Source: Phlegmacium glaucopus (taxonomy: Eukaryota; Basidiomycota; Agaricomycetes; Agaricales; Cortinariaceae). Taken from it: 27,941 nt of DNA. The position numbers were made by a program, and so were the translations under genes. The notes under the pieces were generated by a model. That model did no database searches. It was not told where the DNA came from and saw only the letters and a list, made by a program, of their open reading frames with translations. Below, one piece after another: positions 18,030 through 27,941 of this stretch; positions within the stretch are counted from its first letter, which is position 1, and the number at the start of each line of letters is the position of its first letter. The stretch is taken from positions 200,336-228,276 of the forward strand of contig MU130012.1 of the NCBI GenBank assembly GCA_015039465.1. Direction: 5' to 3'.

Positions 18030-18617
18030 TTTCGTCAGGAGGATTTGATACAAAGTGAGAATTACTGAAATAATGTGTTTTGGAGGACTCTCTGAAGTTG
18101 CAATACGGAACTATGTTGTCCTTTGGTCACTTTTCATTCAACACATTTTCCCTGTCGGTCTAGCAGCTGCCAAAACAAATTATATTCAAAATATCAATGT
18201 CTCGCAACTTGCCTATGCCCATAATCCGGCAAAAAAACACCATCTTCATGCTCATCGTTATGTATTTTGTCAATAAGCCCAGGGTGTGGCGGGATTACAA
18301 TAAAGGTCCATATGGCCTGTGTTGGGGTCAATAAAGTATGCGACAGACTTAGGATAACTCTCCTTTATTGCCTCATCTATTGTGGAGGTACTAAGTAAAC
18401 ACCAACCATTGCAGCACGGTCGGATAGATTAGTGGACTGGTGAACTTGGAATTATTTACATTCAGAGTGCACCAGTGTGTTGAACTATACAAGTTCCACT
18501 CGTTGATTATTTGTTTAGGTATCTTTTTATCTTATCATATCTTTTATTCTTTATTCGCATTATCACTTGAATTACATAATCACGGTCATTGTGTCACAGA
18601 TTTTTTACTTATTATAA
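18030..18617. other. Unassigned AT-rich stretch
   Basis: Several small open frames without domain signs. gtcaataaagta at 18329 contains AATAAA, and another copy of tttatt follows at 18363. I see no gene. Confidence 0.3.
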
Positions 18618-18761
18618 GTCTCAACTTTAGGATAAAGTTGAGACGTGAGCACAATCATTTTATTTCTACATTACAATAACTGATCATTACCTAGAACTAT
18701 TCATTTGTTCTAGGTAACATACATTCCATATTAATATACAACTTTATCCTAAAGTTGAGAC
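18618..18761. repeat. Foldback element with nested hairpins
   Basis: A 22 bp perfect inverted repeat bounds 144 bp: 18618-18639 (begins gtctcaactttaggat) pairs with 18740-18761. The left end is itself a hairpin, gtctcaacttta-gga-taaagttgagac (12 bp stems, 18618-18644). The centre holds another, ttacctagaac...gttctaggtaa (11 bp stem, 18687-18717). The loop string attcatttgttctag recurs after the element (18766). It looks like a small foldback MITE. Confidence 0.75.
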
Positions 18762-18954
18762 AACTATTCATTTGTTCTAGCTGCAAAATTATCCCAACAC
18801 AGTGTTCCTAGCTGCACAAAATAGCACAGAGTCATAGCCCGAATATTCCTTATCATTTCTACCGAGCTTCAGCTTGCTAGGATGTCTGTGTGTCACTGAC
18901 TGAGGCAGATTTTCAAACTCTGGTATGCACGGGCCAGGCCGTACGCACCCTTAA

Positions 18955-19345
18955 ATGGCAAGGGCTTATCCAAACTTAGCCTATTCTGATGCGCCATCAC
19001 ACGTCGGGGTGGTTAAACAACCCCTTGTGGGTTATTCCCGGGTCTGGATGAATCAATTTTTACTGTCCCTGATTTTTTACTCTCAACTGCCAGCTCATCA
19101 TATGTCGGTCCGATCCGCTCCTCCCATCCCCAGCATGAGCGCACCGGCAGCCAACCACAAGGTTGCACTCCTGCCTCTGGAACTCACTGGGGTGGAGATG
19201 CACATATGCCGGCAATGGCTAGGAGAATACGCAAAACTTGATACCAAGACCGACCGGACTTACATGCTGGGCACTAAAATATTACCTCGACTCAAACCCC
19301 TCAATAATACTCTAAGTGAGGATGCATGGAGGGTCCGAAAGTCGG
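18955..19345 (+). pseudogene. Hypothetical gene fragment truncated by the Helitron
   Basis: Open frame from 18955; a better start may be 19102 (MSVRSAPPIPS), giving a short protein with KVALLPLELTGVEMHICRQW then LGEYAKLDTKT, LGTKILPRLKPLNN and LSEDAWRVRKS. Trp/Leu-rich composition and a clean gtgagt right after AAGTCG suggest a real exon ending at a 5' splice site at 19344/19345. The Helitron terminus begins four bases later (19349), so the rest of the gene is displaced and not found in the window. Family not recognised; it resembles hypothetical proteins that sit beside fungal transposons, though I cannot name one. Confidence 0.45.
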
Positions 19346-19361
19346 TGAGTAGCACACAATT

Positions 19362-19381
19362 ACCTTGCTGTAAAGCAAGGT
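19362..19381 (-). terminator. Helitron 3' subterminal hairpin
   Basis: accttgctgtaaagcaaggt: perfect 8 bp stem, 4 nt loop, lying 9 nt inside the CTAC end. The position and size match the Helitron 3' transposition-termination hairpin. It is also the best perfect hairpin I noticed between the helicase stop and the host exon. Confidence 0.7.
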
Positions 19382-19903
19382 TTCTCCCGGGTCTAAATTC
19401 AACATTTAACAAACATAAATAAATAGGATACGGTGTCGTTCATGCTTCAATCTTTCAAATGTTTTAACATTTACTTGTATTTGTTTGTGGCGCATCGGTA
19501 TCTCATCGCATCTACCCGCAAACCGGTACCTTTCCTGTTCACCAAACTACTTCCCACTTCTCCCTCTTCCCATCTCCTCGAATGACTTCTCCCTTTCGTC
19601 GTTCTCTTCCGACAACCTCACCTTTCGTTGTCTGTCATCGTGGTATTCCTCATGTCTCCACTTTTCCATCTCTCTTGTATTTATCGTACTCTTCTTTTCA
19701 TTGTCGATCGTCTCTTGTTTTCGCAGCACAAACATTACATTGAATGAAATAAAAATCACTGTCTCCTCACAACATCGTTCCTTCCCTTTATTGGCAACGC
19801 GTCCTGAATATGGAATAAAACCCCCCCTCCCCTTCCATTGCTTTAATCATTACAACATCACTCCTTCCCTTTATTGGCAACGCGTTGTGAATCACATTGA
19901 GTA
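19382..19903 (-). promoter_or_regulatory. Helitron 3' region with duplicated poly(A) signal
   Basis: Non-coding. On the minus strand AATAAA occurs at 19875-19870, 29 nt after the stop codon, and again at 19792-19787. Both lie inside a ~30 bp direct repeat (tccttccctttattggcaac plus gcgt at 19779 and 19862). A TC-rich plus-strand tract (19520-19720) fills the rest; open frames there are not convincing. Confidence 0.5.
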
Positions 19904-22900
19904 TTACCTCTGTTCTCGCTCATGTTCCACCTTCGTCTTATGATCTAGCTCTTCCAGTCTCCTCATCTCCTCTCTCAGGTCCTCAGAAGGATGGTGCATA
20001 AACAGTTCTGCATCGAAATCTCTCAAAATTCGAATCGTTTTCCGACCCCTACTGCGAGAGAGTGCGACGTAAACATTAAAGGGTGATAGTGTTCCTGACG
20101 GTGGCTTCGCGATGTCGATGATCACACATTCCAATGTTTGCCCCTGCGCTTTGTAGTCTGTGAATGCATACCCGGGAACGATCGCGATCTGCCTTCGCTC
20201 CAGTTTTAATCGTTCTCCATCCACTTCAACACTGAACTTGAGCAATGAAGGCGATATCGGTATTATTCCTTCTTCAACACCATCAAACAACATCTTTGGC
20301 TGTGTTTCCGGCTTGAAAAAAATCACGGAAGGTGGAAACATAAGTCGTATATTTCCTTCTTCATCAGGACCTACCTTCCGTTCCCTTGAATCCAACACAA
20401 TACCGTCTACAGTTCCTCGCGTTCCGTTCGCCAGTTCCGCATCTGTCGCAATATTCAAAACTACCATTGCTTTCATGCCGACCGCCAATTCTACCCGTCT
20501 TTTCAAGTTTTTTGTCGCGTCATCCTTCAAGTTTGCAACCGCCAATCGCGTTTTTGGTGTTGGCTTTTGGCCCGATTCCACCAGTGTGTCTTCTGCAGTA
20601 ATGATATACTTTCTCTGTCCTGACGACTTACAGTGCCTTTCCAATGCAGCCGCATTCCACAAGTCCTTCACCGCGTTCCTTGGTGTAACGAGCGTCACAT
20701 CACACCACAGAGGTTTCGAGAAATCTGGAACGTCACAATCTGGATTGGTCAACACGAGTTTTTGAACCTCTCTAATGTCTTCCACCGTACACTCTCCAAC
20801 CCGCAGTCTACTCAATATTCCCGTCCATATTTCATCCGTCACCCTCATTTGTTGTCACAGAATGACGACTTTGTCATATTCTAAAAAGATCGACCTCCCT
20901 TTCAGTCCATGACTGTCGTCTGTTTCCGGCCTATCACAGTACAATGCACCGTTTGTGTTTCGCACGGGCGGAAATTGGTGGAAATCTCCAAAATCAACGA
21001 CGTCCATGCCTCCGAAACATTCCCCATGTTTTCCCACTCCCTCCGCCGCCCTCACCCTTGACACGATTTCCGACCCTCTATATTTCAATTGTTTGGTGCA
21101 CATCGAGATCTCATCCGTTATTAAAAATTGACGTCCACCCACATTCTGTTTCCTTCGCTTCGAGATCTCTCGGCTTGGCGTATCTACCCAATTGTCCTTA
21201 CTAGGCTTGTTTATTGGGATGCCCGCCCATGAATGATACGTTTGGCCACCAATTATGACTGCCGCAACTCCAGAGGTGCCACATTTCGCAAGTTTGTCTG
21301 CAGCGTGTAGAGCTTCAAACGTTTCCGTGATTGCTCCTATTACCATTGATTTCCCGGTCCCACCCTGACCTAAAACAAGCATTCGCAGTTGCGTTGTTTC
21401 TTTTCCTGGCGAACTCATAAGTAAGGAAGATCATTATGTTCTTTCCCAAGGATCTCACCTGCTAACCGCTTCAACAATTGCTTTTCAATTATATCATGTG
21501 CGCGCCTTTGTTCCTCATTCAACACCCTTTTCTTCCAACAAATGTTTTCATCTCGCCCAGATGGATCGTATTCCATTGGTATGATATTGCTCCCATTTTT
21601 AAATGGGTCCACCCCTGGTTCAACCATTGGTACCACTTGTGGGACCAAATCATATCCTGCAAATAATGTTGGTCCTTCCCCTTCGGCTTCCTTCCTAGTA
21701 GCCGTTTTCAATTGTTCCTCCCAACGTCGGAAAATGATGACATCTTTTGTGTCCGCTACCACCGCGTTCGGCAGGTAAACGGTGTGTGGTCGAATATCTG
21801 AGAAGATTCCACACCCCATTGCTGTATCCATCGAAACCTGTGCGTACAGTTTTTCTCTCATTGTCCCTCTGGAGTCATATGCGAACTCAATGTCTTCCTC
21901 CGTTGTCTCAACAGAGTCCGACATATAATCAAATGAGTTTGTCGTCTGATCCTCTCTGCTGGCCTCCTCCTCAAAGTCCACAGTCCTATCTGGCCCATCG
22001 AATCGCGCCTCTTCCTCCCGTTTTTTGGCGCCGTCATAGCATTCATAATAGTATTGGATATTTTCAATGATATCGTGTGTTTTTTTCGTCGCTCCATTCA
22101 GCAACTGCTGAAAGCTATCCTCAAAGGTCTCTCCTTCTGTCTTGAGGTCTCCAAGATCGTTCCAAGGCTTCAAGAGCGCAAGCATGCTTGCGCAATATAA
22201 ATTTCTCTCGCATGCCTTATCGTTCCTCGGCATCCAACACCCCACAAACTGCGGAAGCGTTTCATGGCCCTCCGTTCTAAAAACACGGCAGCGGCCTGTC
22301 TTATTAAATCCCTCTCTGTATGCCACCCGTCGATTACGACGTCTTCCAGGTCGTGTCAAATCGTCATCTACCGAAACAATATCATCATTTTCCCCACGAT
22401 CATCCTCTTTCGCGCCCTTTCCGTCGTACGTCTCAAGAAGAAAGGTGAGCAGATTCATATCTGAAACTTCCTGTCCGCGATACATGTATTCATGAAGTTG
22501 ATCTTTTAAGGTGATCACTCCTGCATCCATCGCAATCGCATGGTTTCGACTTTGGCTGATCCCTTCAAGATTTTCGTCACATCTGCACATTAAACATTGT
22601 ATTCCTTCTTTTCGTATTGCGTTTTAAAACATCATTCACGCACCTTTTATCTCCCAGTCCAGGATATTTCCTTTTAACGGCAGAAATAAGCGCATCGGTA
22701 TAAATGCTGACGTGATGATGCGATTCGAATCGATCACCCCATCCCATCAGGTAACTTATAACCTCTGGCCCACTGAACTCCCTCTCACGTGTCAGCGTGT
22801 TCACACAGCGCTGAATCAGGCGCTTGCTGACGTTCACAACGTCCACGCGTCCTTTCTCCTCTACTTTGTGAAATGCTATCCGTTTCGCCAGCAATGCAGA

Positions 22901-25900
22901 AACGTTGGATGACCGTTGTTGCTTCTTGCTTGCATAATTGGTAATGTACCATGTTAACACATTTGTATCCCTTCCATTCATAAACAGTTTGACGTCGTGA
23001 TTTGCTCGAATAGACATCAACAACGGAGGATTCCAGTTGTTTAGAAACCCACAGAGTCGCTTTGGTCCCCAGCCTCCGCTACTATCAACCCAGTCATCCC
23101 CCGCCAGTGGAAATGGAGCTCGTCGTTTACACATCATCCGTCCTTTTACAACCTTCAAACAGTTCATGATCGAGCATTGGTGGAGTTGAGTCATACGTGC
23201 CAGTTGAAATTCGGTTCCCGTCATTGACTTCATATCTGCAGTTTTTCGTGGATCTAAAGGCCGAGAGTAGGACACTGAATCAACTTTTTTCATACCAACG
23301 ACCTCTGCCGATGATTTCCCATCAATATCTGCTCGTATCGTCTTTCCAACAAAACGCTTTATTTTCTCCCGAAAAACACTGTTCTTCAACGCGGTCTTCA
23401 ATTCCCGTGCCGTCGGTGCCCCATCCAACCACAACAAGAGATGCAAGTGAAGCGATCCACGGCCTTGGGCTTCCACAGTGCCTATATAGCTTTTCACTAG
23501 TCCAAAGATCCCTTCTTTCCTTGTAACCATTCCGTTCCGATGTTTCGTGACTCCAATTAAAACCTCGAGAATTGTCCCAATGACGAAGTGAAAATATTTT
23601 GCTGACGCATATGGATCGGATGCGATGTTTATTGCCCTCTCGATGCTGTCTGGACCAGCTGTTTCACAAAAGCTGTCTAGATCGATATCTGCTCCTGCAA
23701 ACACTTGCGCAATTGGATCTTGAGTGTCCGATGGATTTATAGTCACCCAAAGACTGGGAGGATTGTGGAGTAAGTTCATCCCCCAAATTTTGCCCCTGAT
23801 AGATTTACGTGATTCATCTGAACCTTGCACCTTTGTCTTCACCGTACTTAATAGACCACGAAAAATTCGAATGGCTGGATTTGAGAATGGCACTCCTCGT
23901 GTTTCTTCTCTGCTTGCCTTCGTGAGATCATCAGCGCTTATAGATGATAGAACATTCTGGTTTCGGAAAAACGACTCTTTCTTCATTTGAATACAAGACG
24001 ATCGACAGACCTGTCGCTTTTGGCAGACACCGAATACTTGAAATGGAAATTGGTGATCTTCTCGAAACCGTTTATCTTCATATCGTAGCGCCCACCGGAC
24101 ATGCATTTCATAAGGCACGTTCACTTCACGATCTATTTCAAAGCCGCCTTGTCCAAATGGAAAGAGCGTAGGAAAGCTCCCCAACAAATGATTTGCGTCG
24201 CTAGGGCCCCCATCGTTTCGCTGGCCAGTAGTAGGATCGATTCTTGCATATTCATTTACAAACGCGCTTCCCCTTCTAATCATATAATCCTCTTCTTGTC
24301 TGCCCTCGCAACAGTTCGCTAAAGCATGTGCCAACAGTTCTGAGTCTGTCACTTCAACTCCATCCACATCGACGACACCCAGATGCGCTAATGGCAATAC
24401 TCCTGGCTCTGTAGGTAACTCGAGATCTACAACAGTATGGTGAGTTCTATACTCGCCTGTTTTCGGATTTTTAACTACAGTCTTACCTCCATGTTCATTA
24501 TCAGATGCTTCCTCTACGTCTATGTCAATGTTAATGATTTGGCAAAAAAAACCAACCTCGCATATCCTCAACGTCCTCAACGTCCTGAAGAGGAACATAA
24601 CTGTCCTCTTCTGTATATAACATATCAACGTCTGTTGAATGCTTCGCTGTAGCCATCAATTCATACGGTACACCATCTTCTGGGAGGGCCGCAAGCCTTG
24701 AATGCGATATGATGATGTTGTTGTAAAGTGGATTATTTGCTCTCAGCCACTCCAATGCTTTCCTTACCCAATTTCTCCTCACTCGAAAGAACTTCGGCAT
24801 CGTCCTCTCCGGAATGTTTTTCGGTCCAACAAACGTGATCCCTATTGTCGCTGCAAGCACTTTCACAATCGGTGGCATTAGCGTGCCATCAATCATCGAC
24901 GCAATTTGGGATTGATCCAACCTGTAGGTCGATACATTCTCTTTCAACCCACTGTGCATTTGCCGCTGGTCCCACTGACAAGCACCCAATTTCCTGGGAT
25001 ACAACTTGATAACATATGCCACAGGAAGATACTTCGCCACAAGAATTCGTTCCGGCAAAGTCAAAAACCTCAACTCGTCCGGTATCTCTCCAATCCATAC
25101 TTTGTTTGCAAGCGCAAGCATTGGCACCTTGTTCATTTTAAGAGCTCTTGCACATTCCTGACATAAATTTGCCGACGTCTCCTCAACGTCGACTCCTTTC
25201 GGATGAAGTAACATCCCACGATATAGATCATGACGCGGATGGGATTCTGCAGGCTTCAAATTATGCCCATTCGGAATTGCATCCAGACTGAAAACCATCA
25301 ACTCTGTTCTTAACGTCTCCTGAGCGCATGAACCACAACTCGCGACTGCCACCACCCCATTGCTTGTTCGATCTATGAACTCAGCCCTCGCATCATCAAT
25401 TACTTTTGTAGGCGGCATCCTCATAAACGAATTTTCGCATAACTCATTCACGACTCTCTCCTCTGCTGACAATCGAATTCCGTCGCCACTACAATCCATG
25501 TCTTCATCGTCTTCTCCTGCAGAAAGGGACGGTCGTCGACGTGCATATTTTTTGAATCCTTTCTGAACGGCCTCTTTCACTTCCTCTCGAATCCTTTCCT
25601 GAATGACAGTGGACGCTTGACTAATAAGACGATATATTGCAGTACGCGTTGTTGCTCTTGAACAAGAAAAATGTCGCTGACATGTCTTCCTAAGATTTAG
25701 GATCGAAAACAAGTATAGCGTATTATGCATGTTTTGTCCATCAAAAAACATGAGGGTGTGATCAATGGGTTGTCTCCTGGTTGAATTCTTTATCGTCAAT
25801 GTCCATTCGGGCGTTAGAACATCAGTCGTGAGATCTACCTTTTCAACGAGTATGTATTGTAATCTGATGCCACACTAGCATCTTTGTTACTTGAAGATTC

Positions 25901-26573
25901 ATCGATCCTCATTCTCTCATCGAAACCACTGCTGGTGCTAGTCGTTGAATCCGTATGACCAGCTCTACAACCAACATTCAATGCCGACTGTACTGCATGC
26001 CGCACAGCCATCTGCGCATCGATGTCCAGAGACGCAATGAATTCGTACAAGTTTTGTCGTGAACAGAGCTTCGCCCATCTTCTGCCACTTTTTAAATTAC
26101 ATATTGCTCGAATGATGTCCACTTTGGCGTTCTTCATTTCGTCGTGAATAGGAACTCCATCCGAAAACGTCCAATACGCTAACATCACACTGTTTTGAAA
26201 CAAAGTGAATGGATGTTCATCATTTATCCCCCAATGGATTAGTAATTTACCTATCATCAACCCGTGCGTTCGCTAACATCTTTTCCCAAATGCAATGGAT
26301 GATACACCCAATAGTAGGATCAGTGGACTTAGAGTGTTGAGAACATGCCCTCATACATTCTTCCATTTTTTTGATCACAATCGCAAAATGAATACAAAAC
26401 CCAACCCCAAACTTGGACTTCCGCATATACATTGAACTATGTAGGACCATTGTGCGTGTATCGATCATTTTTCCCAACTTCATACATTTGAAACTTTCAC
26501 CCCTTCTCAATTGATTCGATTGTAAATATACCTCTATCGTCAAATCCCAACGAAACGTGCGAAAATCTTTCAT
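19904..26573 (-). CDS. Helitron Rep-helicase (RepHel), spliced, one in-frame TGA
   Basis: Rolling-circle transposase with HUH endonuclease and PIF1-type helicase. Six exons joined by introns at 26250-26190, 25838-25777, 24556-24520 (only 37 bp), 22643-22583 and 21458-21406 give a single 2132-codon frame; every junction keeps phase. Residues: CxxC pairs and a DUF6570-like segment ~371-480; Helitron N domain ~745-1000 (SFPTLFPFGQGG, PSLWVTINPSDTQDPIAQVF); HUH motif GRGSLHLHLLLW (His 989/991); Rep tyrosines in WYITNYASKK (1156/1160); Walker A GQGGTGKS (1644-1651); Walker B LITDEIS; GDFHQFPPV; then VTPRN, AFTDYKAQGQTLE and YVALSRSRG. Codon 1815 (20857-20855) is TGA between VVIL and QQMR, a site where relatives continue; CGA to TGA is the simplest origin. 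Otherwise the product looks intact. An upstream 5' exon is possible. Confidence 0.88.
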
Positions 26574-26861
26574 TTACAATATCTTGCATTCATTCCAACA
26601 AGAACTGATGTGCAACTTCAACTAATAATTTGCCGTATTACCAACATCGATAATCATACGGTTAACATCGCAGTGCGCTGCAAGTCCCCTAGATGTTTAA
26701 CAATATGTTGCACATACTCTTCATCAAAACCATCCAGAGTCGTAAATATATGGAATGTATAAGCCTCGATCCAATACGTCTAACGAATGGAAGTTAAAAA
26801 CCCATTAACGTTCACAAAAGCATTAAACTCACCCTATGAAACGTTAAGAAGCTGTTACTGA
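26574..26861 (-). other. Possible upstream Helitron exon / 5' region
   Basis: On the minus strand a 40-codon frame ending at 26659 reads TYWIEAYTFHIFTTLDGF, DEEYVQHIVKHLGDLQ. It is preceded by gtgagt...cgttag (26831-26779), which fits an intron. It looks protein-like, but I could not join it in phase to the ATG at 26573. ttaacgtt and aacgttaa at 26803 and 26841 form an inverted pair of the kind sometimes seen near Helitron 5' ends. Confidence 0.3.
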
Positions 26862-27055
26862 CTAGTGATGCCAAAGTTCGGTTCCGAACCGACGCAAGAA
26901 CCGAGAACCGAAAGAACCGAACCGTCGGTTCAGGTTCAGTTCAGTTCGGTCCAAGGATTTTGGGTTGTCGGTCCGGTTCTCGGTTCTCACATTTCTAAAA
27001 TTTTGAGAACCGGGTTCGAACCGGTTCGAACCGAACTTTCTGTCAATATTTTTTC
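26862..27055. mobile_element. GGTTCGGTT foldback element (hAT-MITE-like start)
   Basis: It begins tagtgatg, the same terminal word as the MITE at 6092. An inverted pair AAAGTTCGGTT (26872) / AACCGAACTTT (near 27030-27040) encloses more ggttc/gaacc repeats, including agaaccgagaacc against ggttctcggttct. The expected right end catcacta is missing, so it is truncated or unrelated to hAT. The short open frame across it is a composition effect. Confidence 0.55.
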
Positions 27056-27205
27056 TTAATTTTTCCGTGCAAAATTGAATTTATAGTCTATAAAATATTA
27101 TTAGGCGCCAGACCTGACCCGATATTTTGGGAGTCGGAGTTTGAAAACTCTTATTGACTCTTATCTATCAATACAACACAACAACGCAACGCGAATAACA
27201 CCTAG
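27056..27205. other. Non-coding stretch before the IDH fragment
   Basis: AT-rich, with gggagtcggagt at 27129 and caacacaacaacgcaacg at 27174. It ends cacctag, a usable 3' splice site. The upstream exon expected for isocitrate dehydrogenase is not here. Confidence 0.4.
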
Positions 27206-27595
27206 ATGGCGATGAGATGACTAGGATCATTTGGAAGAAAATTCGCGAGGAGGTGAGTTGTGTTGCCATCATTATAACCCCCGCACATCCTCTAATCGTC
27301 ATTTATGCAGCTCATCTTGCCGTATCTCAAACTCGATATCAAGTCCTTTGACTTGGGATCGGAATACAGAGATCATGTACGAATACTACACACCCTCCTC
27401 TGAAATCACACAACACCTCTAACTCTTATTCCCCCCCACGCCAGACCAACGACTAAGTAACGGTTGATGCTGCCAATGCCAACCGTTATCAAGTACAGCG
27501 TCGGCATCAAATGCACGACTATCACTCCAGACGAAGCCCGCGTCAAGGACTCGGAGTTCGACTTGAAGCAGATGTGGAGAAGCCCCAACGGCACC
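27206..27595 (+). pseudogene. NADP-isocitrate dehydrogenase fragment with introns
   Basis: Three exons match the N-terminal part of NADP-dependent isocitrate dehydrogenase, which converts isocitrate to 2-oxoglutarate. Exon 27206-27252: (D)GDEMTRIIWKKIREE. Intron 27253-27310. Exon 27311-27376: LILPYLKLDIKSFDLGSEYRDH. Intron 27377-27444. Exon 27445-27595: [15 protein letters not shown], then, after a one-base frame slip near 27481-27490, [18 protein letters not shown] and [11 protein letters not shown], ending at gtacgt. The TAA at 27454 stands where the family has Gln (CAA). The first exon and everything after SPNGT (the rest of the substrate-binding and catalytic region) are absent. Retained introns mean a genomic, not reverse-transcribed, copy. 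Confidence 0.88.
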
Positions 27596-27941
27596 GTACG
27601 TCCCCTCCCTTCCACTTAGCGAACAACAACGGTAACTAAGCAACAACTGTAAGCAAGCAACAACTATAAGCAAACAACAACAGAAAACAAGTAACAGTAA
27701 ACAATGGCAAGTAACTAGCACACGGACAGCATCAAATGTAATCTTAACTTAATTTTAGTATTTTTTGTTGGGAGGGTTCCCCCATCACTGGCACGGGTAG
27801 TAGCAATACGTACAGCAACAACACCTTACCCAAAGCCCTAGAACCTTTCTTACTACCCGAGCGCCTTGTGGCAAGGAGGATTTTATGAGGCTTAGATTTT
27901 CTTCCTGTGGGGTTTTCAACCGCAATACTCTACGCCTCTAA
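27596..27941 (+). other. Downstream of the IDH fragment, no gene assigned
   Basis: It starts as an intron (gtacgt). A run of caacaac/taagcaa short repeats lies at 27622-27720. At 27765-27780 ttgttgggagggtt could be a decayed remnant of the next IDH exon (ILGG), but the following codons do not match the family. Confidence 0.4.

Larger units (their letters stand above)
19349..26861 (-). mobile_element. Autonomous Helitron (3' end defined, 5' end approximate)
   Basis: A minus-strand element encoding a full Rep-helicase. Its 3' terminus on the minus strand is hairpin, then 9 nt, then CTAC, followed by host T. The plus-strand base before the end is A, consistent with insertion in an A/T dinucleotide. 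The usual Helitron terminus is CTRR, so CTAC deviates by one base. The 5' TC end lies right of 26573. I set 26861 only because a foldback element starts there; the true end could be inside 26600-26860 or, if the isocitrate dehydrogenase fragment was captured, beyond the window. Confidence 0.75.

Noticed and set aside
21415..21418. Bacterial-style ATGA stop-start overlap between two helicase genes
   Set aside because: A GT-AG intron (21458-21406) joins the two frames in phase, so the overlap is coincidental.

Overview
The window looks like repeat-rich accessory DNA of an agaricomycete (mushroom-type) basidiomycete. Support: a fungal NACHT gene with a typical N-terminal exon, a TET/JBP-type 2-oxoglutarate oxygenase of the mushroom-expanded family, a Helitron whose Rep-helicase is spliced by 53-62 bp introns, and an intron-containing NADP-isocitrate dehydrogenase fragment. 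I see no rRNA, intact tRNA, CRISPR array or prokaryotic operon.

Layout. 1-823 is a base-by-base reversed, NOT complemented, copy of 8140-7428, and the forward copy resumes exactly at 824. No known DNA rearrangement does this, so a record artefact must be excluded first. 1594-5698 is a NACHT P-loop NTPase gene, split by a 3.16 kb terminal-inverted-repeat element (2147-5309). That element carries a second one (3444-4876), which holds a 32-unit array of exactly 20 bp units built on two perfect palindromes. 5963-6915 is a 50 bp-period hairpin satellite interrupted by a hAT-like MITE (6092-6637) with an 8 bp target duplication. 6972-14024 is a giant inverted repeat with 2.86-2.89 kb arms; its 1.3 kb loop contains a TET/JBP-like dioxygenase gene on the minus strand.

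14025-19345 holds a 39 bp minisatellite, a two-exon gene with a Zn2Cys6-patterned cysteine cluster plus coiled coil (15470-16891), several dispersed and foldback repeats, and a truncated hypothetical gene (18955-19345). 19349 to at least 26573 is an autonomous Helitron on the minus strand. Its seven open stretches join through five introns into one frame of 2132 codons, with Helitron N domain, HUH Rep and PIF1-type helicase, broken by a single TGA. Its 3' hairpin lies at 19362-19381; the 5' end is not resolved. To the right lie a foldback element (26862-27050) and a broken NADP-isocitrate dehydrogenase fragment (27206-27595).

How the parts relate: most of the DNA is mobile or repetitive, and most recognisable genes are interrupted. 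Several damaging changes have the form CpG to TpG or CpA, the footprint of cytosine methylation, in a window that also carries a TET/JBP family gene. That link is inference.
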